Shown piece after piece: positions 36,021 through 45,000 of a DNA stretch of 64,000 nucleotides. The number at the start of each line of letters is the position of its first letter. Within the stretch, counting starts at the first letter, position 1. The position numbers and the translations under genes are program-made. The notes under the pieces are model-generated. The model made no database searches, had not been told where the DNA came from, and worked only from the letters and a program-made list of their open reading frames with translations. Origin of the DNA: Siphonodentalium dalli (lineage: Eukaryota > Mollusca > Scaphopoda > Gadilida > Siphonodentaliidae); NCBI GenBank assembly GCA_032622095.1, contig CP136068.1:111427546-111491545 (forward strand), written 5' to 3'.

Positions 36021-36379
36021 TTAAGGAATAAGGAACCGATATTAACTAAGCATGATATTACCCGCGTTATATTTTCAATGTTATAACGTTCCCCGTCACA
36101 AATTCAAAAGTTCCCAGGTTTTAACCTGTGGAATATATGTATGATCACTATGGGCGTAGCCAGAGTAAAGATTCATGACATGATCTAATTATATAATTAT
36201 ATAAGCTAAAAAATAAAGATCGTTTATCTCACTTATGAGCGAAATTGAAAATAGCTGGAAAATAATTGTTATTACATTGGCAAGTTTTTCCCCAGAGTAT
36301 GTAAAACCTGCAGATAGGTGTTATATAAGGATTAACTGTCATGTGGACTGTTTTTATGGAGATGTAACGGTGAGGTAAG

Positions 36380-36532
36380 TGTTATGTTTGGTGAATATAA
36401 CTTATTATGGAGGAATTGTGTTGATGTAACAACGAGCATTGGCAAACAAGAGGAATATATTCTAGCCAATAATAATCTGGTCTCAACCAACAGGGTACAT
36501 AACAACGCGTAGTATAAGTCCAAAGTCTATCA
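36380..36532 (-). repeat. 3' LTR of the Gypsy element
   Basis: It is 153 bp and identical to the 5' LTR except at one position (AATAATAATC here, AATAATGATC there). It borders the duplication GTAAG. Confidence 0.95.
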
Positions 36533-36542
36533 TCTCCCTTCC
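36533..36542 (-). other. Polypurine tract
   Basis: The minus strand reads GGAAGGGAGA directly before the 3' LTR, the expected site for plus-strand priming. A near duplicate of this purine run lies about 40 bp further out, near 36575. Confidence 0.75.
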
Positions 36543-36643
36543 GAGATTAAGTCCATCAATCTATCACCTCCCTTCCGAAATTAAGTTCATAATCTCCTCT
36601 CTCGTATCCACTGTTGTCGAAGTAACGTTTATCACCCTGAGAG

Positions 36644-39205
36644 TCATATCTCTTCAATTAACCGTTTCGGAGGATACCGATCTCGTTGGCTTCGTCTTGT
36701 GGCTATATTTTCAGACGCGGGAGTACCGTTTTGATTAACAGGCGGGTCTGCTAGGATCTGTGTATTTGCTGTTGGCTTACCGCTGTTTTCTACAATCGGA
36801 TATCTTTTCCGTAAGAATCGCCGGTTTCTTCTCCAAACCCGTCCGGACGGTAACTTAACAAGATAGTCACGATTATGGCCAACTTCCGTTACAGTCCCAT
36901 AAATATCCCACCGTTTAGTATTATGGCTCTGAATTGCGACTTTCGCGCCAACGGTTAGTGGTGGTATGGCATGAGCTGATGCGTTGTATCTACGTTCAAT
37001 CTTCTCGTTTTCCATACGATCTTTCTTGTCTGCGGCTTTGATGGATTTTTGCCATTCTGGGGCAAATGCGCGCTTGTGGATTGGTAGTGTGTCCCTAGAG
37101 GGGTGGCCGAACACAATTTGAGCTGGAGAACATCCATTAGAGCGAGGTGTGTTGCGCCACTGTAACAATCCTTTCAACCATTTGTCCATGTCCACATACC
37201 TTTTTCGTTCGCAATAGCTCGCTTTGAGTAGCGACTTCATAGCTTTCACACTTGCCTCGGCATAGGAGTTAGACTGTGGGTAGTGCGGAGAAGACGTGAT
37301 CTGTTTAACTCCCCAGTCTACTAGAAACATTTGGAACAATCGTGATGTGTATTGTGGGCCATTGTCTGTGTATAATATGGTTGGAACAGCTGTATCTACA
37401 AATGTCTTCCTGAATGATTCGATGAGAGCACTGGAAGTGGTGTCTTTACCAAGACCAAACACGGATGGCCAACCAGACTTCACATCCGTGATAATCAGAT
37501 ACATGCAACCATTACATGTAAACAAATCGGAGCACATGTGCTCAAACACACGCGTAGGGTCGGTGTGGCGTTGGAGTGGTTCCTTGCAATGAGACGGTAG
37601 ATTTTTAGCACAAGACGAACACGATCGAACTATTCTCTCAATATCGCTGTCGATCCTTGGCCAGTAAACGACAAGACGAGCTCTCCGTTTTGTGCGTTCA
37701 ATTCCCTGGTGACTATCATGAAGTTTCTCGAGTATAGACTTTCTCATAGCATTTGGAATGACTAGACGACAACCACAAACAACAAATCCATTATCGATTG
37801 ACAGGCGGTCGCGCATGTACCAATATGAACGTACAAGAATTGGTAAGTCATTCTTATTATTCGGAAACCCGTTTTGCACGACATGGTACAGCTGCTGATA
37901 TTCATCATCGTTTACGGACGCGTCCTTTACTGCTTCAAGATGAAGATCTGCCATTTCACCACGTTGATTTATCGCTGATAACCGCAATGCTTGTAAACTA
38001 TACTCGACTTCCTGTTCCAGAACTTGATCGTCATCAGTAGGTTCTGTTGTCGGATATCGAGACATCGCATCAGCAGCGCATAGTTTGGTCCCCGGGGTCC
38101 ATAGAGTAGTGAACCGGTACTGCATTAATTTCATCCTTAATCTTTGTAGTCGGGGATTGTCTATGTCCGATAAATGATAACTGTTCATGATTGGCAATAA
38201 AGGTCGATGATCAGTAACAATATCAAAATTCGAGAGGCCTTCAAGAAAAATTTGGCACTTTTGGACTGCCGAAACGGCACCAAGCATCTCAAGCTCGATC
38301 ATTGCGTATCGGGATTCCGCGTCTGACAGGAAACGCGATCCTGCCTGAATCAGATGCCAATTTCCAGTTTCGGTATCCTTTTGGAACAGAACGAATCCTA
38401 GTCCATTTAAACGACTCGCGTCAACATGTAGCGATGTTGGCCGTTTTGGATCATAATAGGATAAAACCGGTGCTGTTGAAAGCATAATGCGAGAATCCTT
38501 AAAAGCCTGGTCGTGTATAGAATTCCAAACAAAGTCATTGTGTGACTTTAACAACGGCCTTAACTTGTCAAGATGTGTGGCGATTTTATCCGTGAAACCA
38601 GCGAGTTGGTTGGCTAGTCCGAAGAACGATCGCAAGTCTGTAATGTTCTTAGGTATAGGGAAATTGCGGATAGATTCTGTGACCTCTGGATTGATTGTGT
38701 AACCTGATCCACTTAATCGATATCCACAGAAATCGATTTCCTGTTCAGCAACGTGAAACTTGTCTGCATTCAGAGATATCCCACGGTCTCTACATCTTGC
38801 AAGTATTTGGCGAACGTGTGTGACATGATCGGCCAGAGTGTCGTCGTACGCGATCAAATCATCGACGACTTTCCTGTATCGAGGTAACCCAGCAAGTGCA
38901 TTATCCATACGTCTGTTATAATGTTCTGAGATAGAGCATATTCCGAAAGGTGCACGCAAGAACATAAATCTACCAAAAGGCGTGATAAACGTGGTCAAAT
39001 GCTGTGATTCTGATGCCAGTGGACATTGCCAATATCCACTCAAACAGTCAAGAGATGCAAAAAATCGAGCATTAGAGGCGGCCATGTCTGCTACGGCTTC
39101 CTGTGGGCATGGTGAATTATACCTCTCACGTTTTACATATTTGTTCAGTTTAGTAAAATCAACGCAAACTCGGATATCATCAGACGATTTTTTTGTTACG
39201 ACCAC
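36644..39205 (-). CDS. pol: Gypsy pol: RT (most), RNase H and integrase segment
   Basis: This 853-codon segment continues the frame of 39215-41110 after an in-frame TGA. Its first codon in the open stretch is GTG, so this is not a true start. RT motifs: SLDCLSGYWQ (51-60) and VVDD (113-116), where the usual Tyr of YxDD is Val. RNase H: HVDAS (D262) and TDHRP (D332). The integrase zinc-binding region has H496, H499, C529 and C532. The catalytic core has D574, D614 and E650, with exactly 35 residues between the last two. A basic C-terminal stretch (about 751-802) resembles the GPY/F-like module. The segment reads intact to its stop. The enzymes would copy the RNA and insert the DNA, but the upstream TGA should prevent normal synthesis. 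Known: domain order and motifs. Inferred: loss of function. Confidence 0.93.
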   Translation of the reverse strand: MVVTKKSSDDIRVCVDFTKLNKYVKRERYNSPCPQEAVADMAASNARFFASLDCLSGYWQCPLASESQHLTTFITPFGRFMFLRAPFGICSISEHYNRRMDNALAGLPRYRKVVDDLIAYDDTLADHVTHVRQILARCRDRGISLNADKFHVAEQEIDFCGYRLSGSGYTINPEVTESIRNFPIPKNITDLRSFFGLANQLAGFTDKIATHLDKLRPLLKSHNDFVWNSIHDQAFKDSRIMLSTAPVLSYYDPKRPTSLHVDASRLNGLGFVLFQKDTETGNWHLIQAGSRFLSDAESRYAMIELEMLGAVSAVQKCQIFLEGLSNFDIVTDHRPLLPIMNSYHLSDIDNPRLQRLRMKLMQYRFTTLWTPGTKLCAADAMSRYPTTEPTDDDQVLEQEVEYSLQALRLSAINQRGEMADLHLEAVKDASVNDDEYQQLYHVVQNGFPNNKNDLPILVRSYWYMRDRLSIDNGFVVCGCRLVIPNAMRKSILEKLHDSHQGIERTKRRARLVVYWPRIDSDIERIVRSCSSCAKNLPSHCKEPLQRHTDPTRVFEHMCSDLFTCNGCMYLIITDVKSGWPSVFGLGKDTTSSALIESFRKTFVDTAVPTILYTDNGPQYTSRLFQMFLVDWGVKQITSSPHYPQSNSYAEASVKAMKSLLKASYCERKRYVDMDKWLKGLLQWRNTPRSNGCSPAQIVFGHPSRDTLPIHKRAFAPEWQKSIKAADKKDRMENEKIERRYNASAHAIPPLTVGAKVAIQSHNTKRWDIYGTVTEVGHNRDYLVKLPSGRVWRRNRRFLRKRYPIVENSGKPTANTQILADPPVNQNGTPASENIATRRSQRDRYPPKRLIEEI

Positions 39206-39214
39206 TATTGGCGC

Positions 39215-41110
39215 TCACCATTCAGTCGGCTCGGTGACCTGGATGATGATCTTATCACGTACCATGTCTTCAAGCTTGTTCTGAAGCTTTTCGCGATATG
39301 CGTATGGCACTGTCCTTGGAGCGCTAATACAAACTGGCGATGCATTGTCCTCGATTTCTATCTTAAATTCTTCATCTGGCATTGTTCTGATCACTCCATC
39401 GAATACGCTCGGAAACTCTTTGATCAACTGATCACGAATGTTGGCTACCTGTGACCCATTTAAGACATTCTTTGTAGTCACACGCGAATGGTCTGTGGGC
39501 GATATATCAGATAGTCCAGCTTGAAGTTTGTTAAAGTGTGTATTATCGTGAGTATCAGTGATTCTTTGTCGATTCACAGATGAGGAATGTTGTTCAGGAC
39601 CATTTGCGATGAAAAATGGTGTATTATCGCTATTCGGTATACGATTTCCATAGCTCGCATCTGAATGGTCGATCAGTGCTTTCTCGCACCTCACATCTAA
39701 ACGATCGGTCCCTGGTTTTTCGCACCTCATGTCCAAATGTTCTTTAGTTGCTTTTTCGCACCTCACATGCGAATGGTCGGTCACTGAATTTTCACACCTC
39801 ACATCCAAATGGTCGGGTATTTTAGATATGGGTTTCATGCTTTTTGAAGATGTCGAACATGCCTCTGTGTTAACACATTGGGCAGGATAGTCCCTCGGTA
39901 ATATGCCAAGTGTACGAGACGCAAACCACGACATGTAGAGGCCTTTGGTTCCATTTAACACGTGTATAGTCTCTGTGCATTCAGATGAGCCACACTTAAG
40001 CACTGCATCAAATTCGCCTAATTGTTCGATTTCATGTTCGTCAGCTGCTTTCAGTGATATGGTAGGTGGTCGAAGATTTGCGATATCGATGTTCAGTTTA
40101 TTTAAAACATCTAGTCCACATGCACTACCTTCAGCTCCAGAATCAGGTACTGTTTTTATTATTGACCCATTGGCAATATCACCACCAACTTCAATGTCAA
40201 TGGTTGGGGACCGCCTATATTTCAACTTAGCATGCATGCGTTGGTCATTTATTTTAGCAAGCAATTGTCCAAATCGGATGGCTGAAAACTGTTGTCGATG
40301 TTGACTGCCTAATGCACCGGGACATATTGTTGATTTCGCCCAGTGACCTTTCTGCCGACAGACAGCACAATTTGTGTTAGCAGCAGGACACCGACTTGAG
40401 TCAGAATGTTTTTTAGTGCACCGAATGCAAGTCGCACTATCACCATTATCAGTCGCATCTGTCGATTTCTTGCTTGGTTTTAAAAATTTAGATTTCTTAC
40501 GTCGATATTGTGACATGACATTGACATCCAGGCCACCAACAGCACTTGTAATTTCTTGACAATGACGCTTTGCAGCCTCGTCAGCTCTACATATATCGAT
40601 GGCTTGCTCCAAGCTCAGATCCTTCTGCGCTAGTAACTTTTCGACTGTATCTGAATCACGAATACCAGTCACGATCCGGTCTCGCAGTAACGATTCTTGA
40701 CATGTCTCACAAAAGTCACAGGTTTTTGTTAATTCTCGTAAGTCAGTTAACAAATCGTCGAATTGTTCCCCTTCTTGTTGCATACGCATGTTAAAATTGC
40801 GACGCTCTATCACAACATTAACCTGTCCGATTATGTGACGTTGCAATGCTTTCACAACTTCCTGAGGTTTATCTTTCTTGTCAGCGGACAAATTCAAATT
40901 CATCGCTACTTTGAGGGTATCGTTGGCCAGACATGACCGTAAAATAGCAATTTGAACATCGGCGGGTTGACCATTGAGTTTTGACAGCTGAGCAAAATCC
41001 GCCCATCTTTGGGCCCAAATGTTGAAAGCTTCACCTCGGTCCACTGATATGTCCAATTTGTCTGGCATTAACCTCGACGTGGCGAAATTGAAATCTGGAG
41101 GATCACCCAT
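39215..41110 (-). CDS. gag-pol: Gypsy gag-protease and RT N-terminus segment
   Basis: The segment has 631 codons from ATG in the leader. Residues 1 to about 200 form a capsid-like helical region. A CCHC-type double knuckle spans 228-263 (CIRC, then CAVCRQKGHW). The aspartic protease active site is DSGA at 323-326. Between protease and RT lies a run of about 14-residue repeats ending RCEK (431-489, near 39645-39820). The start of RT follows, and the segment stops at a TGA where Gypsy RTs have an ordinary residue just after PTEW. Gag and pol share one frame with no frameshift. The stop lies inside RT, not at the gag/pol border, so it looks like an inactivating mutation and not programmed readthrough. 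Confidence 0.92.
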   Translation of the reverse strand: MGDPPDFNFATSRLMPDKLDISVDRGEAFNIWAQRWADFAQLSKLNGQPADVQIAILRSCLANDTLKVAMNLNLSADKKDKPQEVVKALQRHIIGQVNVVIERRNFNMRMQQEGEQFDDLLTDLRELTKTCDFCETCQESLLRDRIVTGIRDSDTVEKLLAQKDLSLEQAIDICRADEAAKRHCQEITSAVGGLDVNVMSQYRRKKSKFLKPSKKSTDATDNGDSATCIRCTKKHSDSSRCPAANTNCAVCRQKGHWAKSTICPGALGSQHRQQFSAIRFGQLLAKINDQRMHAKLKYRRSPTIDIEVGGDIANGSIIKTVPDSGAEGSACGLDVLNKLNIDIANLRPPTISLKAADEHEIEQLGEFDAVLKCGSSECTETIHVLNGTKGLYMSWFASRTLGILPRDYPAQCVNTEACSTSSKSMKPISKIPDHLDVRCENSVTDHSHVRCEKATKEHLDMRCEKPGTDRLDVRCEKALIDHSDASYGNRIPNSDNTPFFIANGPEQHSSSVNRQRITDTHDNTHFNKLQAGLSDISPTDHSRVTTKNVLNGSQVANIRDQLIKEFPSVFDGVIRTMPDEEFKIEIEDNASPVCISAPRTVPYAYREKLQNKLEDMVRDKIIIQVTEPTEW

Positions 41111-41219
41111 CGTGTGCCCCTTTGTTCTGAGTCAAACAAAATTGTCCGATCTTAGTCAATTCAACCTTTGTTATAAACCAAACTGTGGTTTTGCGATCCT
41201 ATAATTCAAACGCTTACAC

Positions 41220-41237
41220 ATCCTGTCGACGACGCCA
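41220..41237 (-). other. Primer binding site, tRNA-Ser type
   Basis: The plus strand reads ATCCTGTCGACGACGCCA directly against the 5' LTR. This matches the 3' end expected of a tRNA-Ser with a GTCGTCG acceptor stem plus CCA, so the minus strand is complementary to that tRNA. The assignment rests on recalled tRNA-Ser structure. Confidence 0.75.
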
Positions 41238-41390
41238 TGTTATGTTTGGTGAATATAACTTATTATGGAGGAATTGTGTTGATGTAACAACGAGCATTGG
41301 CAAACAAGAGGAATATATTCTAGCCAATAATGATCTGGTCTCAACCAACAGGGTACATAACAACGCGTAGTATAAGTCCAAAGTCTATCA
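41238..41390 (-). repeat. 5' LTR of the Gypsy element
   Basis: It is 153 bp, with one difference from the 3' LTR. It should hold the promoter, but no clear TATA box was identified. The untranslated leader to the gag ATG is about 127 bp (41111-41237). Confidence 0.95.
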
Positions 41391-41520
41391 GTAAGTGAAC
41401 ATAACTTGTGTAAAACCCGAAGGGTTTTACATACAAGTTATGTCCACTTACCTCACCGTTACATCTCCATAAAAATAGTCCACATGACAGTTAATCCTTA
41501 TATTTATATACATTTAGCGA

Positions 41521-41875
41521 AAAAGCCACTTTTGTAAATATATTTAAATCGAAAAGTGTATCGTGACAAGATCAGCCCAAAATACCCAATAGCACCCTTG
41601 GCAAGAGTTAATAGGAACAATTTCTCTTCATGTTGAAACCCGATGATGTATTAAGTCAATCCTGTGCGAGTCAAAATGCGCCCAAAACATTACGCGTTCG
41701 TCTTTCCAAACCTAATGACGTATCGATGGTGTTATTAGCTTGGTGTTATGAGGCGTTGCGCATTCACCGAGAAATAACTGCAACTAGCCACGTGGGCGCC
41801 GACCAATCAGAATGCTGGATTTAGTTATGACAACACTTAGTGTGTAAATATATGTATTTAACGACGCATCTAGGG
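41521..41875. other. Unassigned stretch
   Basis: No gene or repeat family was recognised. A 64-codon frame (41630-41824) is not supported. Confidence 0.35.
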
Positions 41876-42354
41876 ATATGTTCACTCACTCGTAAGTTTG
41901 CGCGGTTAGTTTTTCAGGCATTTCGTCGTAGAAAACCATATGGTACTAGCATATGAACGGAAACATGCATATACTATACATCTTAACAATGATAACAACA
42001 CGAAAAATACAATATTACTGTAGTTCCAGATGTAACGGTGCTACTGACATTTGCCTTCAAATACATGTATGATTGATTGTTAGCGAGATAATTACATGCT
42101 ATTTACATGCTAATTTCGGTAGCATGGCTACAGGTGGAACTACAGAGATTTTACTTCTCACGTATATAGTTAGCTGTGGTACAGATGCATTTTATATGCA
42201 TGTTTCCGTTCATATTCCGTACTATTTCCGTACTATATATGTCGTTTTCTACGACGAAATGTCTGCAAAACATGCCGTGCAAACTTGCGAGTTTGTGAAT
42301 GTACCCTTATACCATCCTCACAACTTACCTCTTGGAGCTTCAAATGAACCGTGT

Positions 42355-42745
42355 CCGTTAAAGATATATTATGTATTTGTTTGGGTGCGTGAAACTGATA
42401 AGTTAGTATTCAGGCGCTATGACAACTGGAGGAATGTTACATTCTACTAACATCGCCGAAAATTTGAAGCAAATCGACCGTACCACTCCATAGAAAACAT
42501 CGCCAGAACTACGCTCAATTGTAAATATTTACTACTCGATTCGGGACGCATCTATCGGCGATAAACTAACGAAAACGATTTCGCCATCGAGAGTCACTGC
42601 ATTTAATTAATATATAAGACTGACGGTGTGTTGTCAATTTTTCAATTTACTATTTGTAAAACTTACTACTTTTACAATATTACTAACAATATTATTCTCC
42701 ATTTATATTTGATCACCACCGGAGTGTTTCACATCACTTTAAACT
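42355..42745 (+). repeat. Dispersed repeat, family E, copy 3
   Basis: It begins TTAAAGATATATTATG, ends GTGTTTCACATCACT before TTAA, and matches copies 2 and 4 throughout. It follows directly on a family L unit. Confidence 0.85.
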
Positions 42746-43497
42746 TGTACACTCACCTTTGCTAACTGGGATTCAATTAAGATTCGGAGGAGGCACCGAT
42801 CAGGTGGTAGTGAGGTCTGTTGCGATATCTTCAGACCACCCAAATCCACGATAATAGTTTAAACAGTTGGAAACTCCATGTGTGTTTTTGGAATAACTTC
42901 GACAGTTAGGATATGTTCATACACAAGCAAGTTTGCATGGCATTTTTTGTAGGCATTATTTTCTCATAGAAAACCCTAATTCGTCAGAATATGAACGACA
43001 GCATGCGTATATATAACATGAATATTTACCAAAGCTAACGATATGACAAGTAATATTTAGGTAGTTCCACATGTACCGTGCTAAATGACATTTGCCTGCT
43101 CGTTCCTGTATGACTGATTATTGCGAGATAATGATAAGCTATTTACAGGAAAGTTCCTGTAGCATCGCTATACGGGTATAACTATATAGATACATACTTC
43201 TCAGGTAATTAGCTGTGGTACATTTTATATGCATGCATGTTTTCGTTCATATTCTGGTACCATATGGTTTTCTACGACGAAATGCCTGCAAACCATACCG
43301 CGCAGCCTTGCGAGTTTGTGGACGTATTACCCTCCTTCCAACTTAACTAAATAAAAGTTGGAGCTTCAAATGAACCGTGTCAATTTAACTTGTATACTCT
43401 CTACTTTTCTAACTGGGATTCAAGATTATGAGGCGGTATCGATGCATCGCCGAGGAGGCATGTTCTCATAGAAAACCATATTGTGTGAGAATATTAA

Positions 43498-43741
43498 CCC
43501 TTTACCCAACAAAACGACCAAAACCGGCCAAATAAAGCTTCTACAGCCTAAAAAATCTTCGGTCTGTCTCCATAGAACCATACAAATATGGATATCATTG
43601 GAACCGGCTCCTTGACCACATTGTGATAGTTACAGTTATGCCCTGTGCCAATGCATTCTCTTATATATGCGAGGCGACCTATGGTCGACTCGCATATATA
43701 AGAAAATGCATTGGCACAGGGCCCTTCTGTTGGGTAAAGGG
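43498..43741. mobile_element. TTAA-flanked hairpin element, ACCCAACA terminus, short form
   Basis: The ends read CCCTTTACCCAACA and its complement, with TTAA at 43494-43497 and 43742-43745. It carries one 67-bp hairpin (43648-43714) framed by CCCTGTG and CACAGGG. The surrounding family L sequence, compared with units at 41940 and 42980, gives an uninterrupted version of the target. The 150-bp left part (AATAAAGCTTC, GATATCATTGGAACCGGCTC) recurs at 52809 and, inverted, at 61320-61440. Confidence 0.92.
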
Positions 43742-45000
43742 TTAACGGCAACATGCATATACAATGCATATTTACCGAAGCTAACGACATGAGAAATACA
43801 TATCGGTAGTTCCACATATGACGGTGCTATTAACCCATTGCCTTAAAATTCATGTATGATTTATTCTTGCCAGATAATTGCACGTTATTTACCGATAAAT
43901 TTTGAAAGTAACGCTACTATAGTGGAACTATACATAGTTTTTACTTGTCATGTAGTTAGCTGTGGCACAGATGCATTTAAAAGCATTTTAGCATTCGGTT
44001 TATGGAATGCACAGTGTAGCATTCTTTACCGAGATGCCCGCAAAAGAATCCTGGAAAGTTTACGAGTGTGTGAATTAGTCGCGTTCTCACACTGGAAAAT
44101 TTGCCTGGAATTTTGCTGTAGGCATTTCGACACAGAAAGCCATAATTATTGTATCATAAAACAAACAAAAAATATATGCTAATGAAATGCATCTATACCA
44201 CAGCTAACTACATGCGAAGTAAAAATTATGCAGTTCCACAAGTAACGACGCTACAGAAAATCTCGCAATTATACAGATATTTGAAGGAGCATGTCAGTAT
44301 ACACGTTACACGTAGGACTGTACTGACATTTTACACGGGGTAGGAACTGCTCCACGAGAAAAGACCCTCTTGTGATTTTCGGTCCAGTTCACTATATATA
44401 TCGATCCGTGTCCAGTTCACTTACGAGTTTTTTTGTACTTGATCCAAAACAGACGGGCTTTACACCATGTACCAAACTATCGTATCGCAATAACCATTAG
44501 CGATTAAATTCAAACAAAAGTGAGTCTAGTGTGAAGTTTTAGTTCGAACATATGTGCACAATTATTTTATCAAAAATCTGTTGCATAGATGTTCGGGTAG
44601 TGAACGAATCTTATCAATGGTGAACTGAGACCCATGCATCACTAGTGAACTGGAACATTTCTTAAAATAGATAAATTCTACTATTCCACATTTACTTAAC
44701 AATTTCCAACTAGTATGTCTTGATAGTTGAGATAGCTGACAAGGTATATACAACACATGAACTGCATATATATCTCTGTTGCGTAAAACTTGAATTTTTT
44801 ATCGTGGGAAAGTCACCAGTGACCTTGACCAGATCGGGTAAGAACCTATCCCGTTTTACGTCTCATGTCGTTAGGTTTGGTAAAAGAAAAAAAATTATTC
44901 ACATGCATGTTGCCATTCATATTCTGGCGCTATGTGGTTTTCAATGACAGAATGCCTGAAAATGACCAGACTAATTTGCCAGTGTGTCAACTCGGCCTCA

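Larger units (their letters stand above)
31145..36182. mobile_element. Family J foldback element filled by later insertions
   Basis: The left arm (31145 to about 31330) and right arm (about 36045-36182) are inverted copies: ATGACATTAATCTCTACGCTG and AAAACCTGGGAAC on the left against AAAAGTTCCCAGGTTTTAAC and CCAGAGTAAAGATTCATGAC on the right. The uninterrupted copy at 62320-62820 has the same arms in about 500 bp. Here LINE sequence, a giant palindrome and a TTAA hairpin element lie between the arms. Confidence 0.75.
36380..41390 (-). mobile_element. Ty3/Gypsy LTR retrotransposon, near-intact, 5.0 kb
   Basis: The element has LTRs of 153 bp (TG...CA), a perfect 5-bp duplication GTAAG (36375-36379 and 41391-41395), a tRNA-Ser-type primer site, a polypurine tract and a single gag-pol frame. 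The order protease, RT, RNase H, integrase is that of Ty3/Gypsy (Metaviridae), not Copia. The LTRs differ at one of 153 positions, so the insertion is recent. One in-frame TGA (39215-39217) interrupts RT. No envelope frame follows integrase. The short LTRs, the tRNA-Ser primer and the single frame suggest the Mag lineage, but this needs a tree. Confidence 0.95.
36318..41520. mobile_element. Foldback element K, split by the Gypsy insertion
   Basis: TTATATAAGGATTAACTGTC and GGAGATGTAACGGTGAGGTA on the left (36320-36379) recur inverted on the right (41448-41515). Just inside the right arm a second hairpin, AACATAACTTG through CAAGTTATGT (41398-41446), has a loop of AACCCGAAGGGTT. Removing the LTR element and one GTAAG copy restores a continuous palindrome of about 190 bp. 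Confidence 0.75.
41876..45000. repeat. Cluster of family L palindromic repeats
   Basis: Three palindromic units lie at about 41880-42305, 42906-43325 and 43450-44090, with weaker pieces at 44110-44300 and 44850-44990. A unit starts with a phrase like GCATTTCGTCGTAGAAAACC, passes GTAGTTCCACATGTAACGG, and returns inverted through GTTTTCTACGACGAAATG. Family E (42359) and a hairpin element (43498) sit among them. They are non-coding, and the 108- and 125-codon frames across them follow the repeat. Confidence 0.7.

Noticed and set aside
36332-36523. Short frame across the Gypsy LTR
   Set aside because: The LTR is explained by the retrotransposon structure, and the frame has no motif.
39215-39217. 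Programmed stop-codon readthrough in the Gypsy element
   Set aside because: The TGA lies within RT, not between gag and pol, so a nonsense mutation is the simpler reading.
42073-42450. 125-codon frame ending VRETDKLVF
   Set aside because: It spans family L and family E repeats. The matching frame in other E copies changes or stops, so conservation as protein is not shown.
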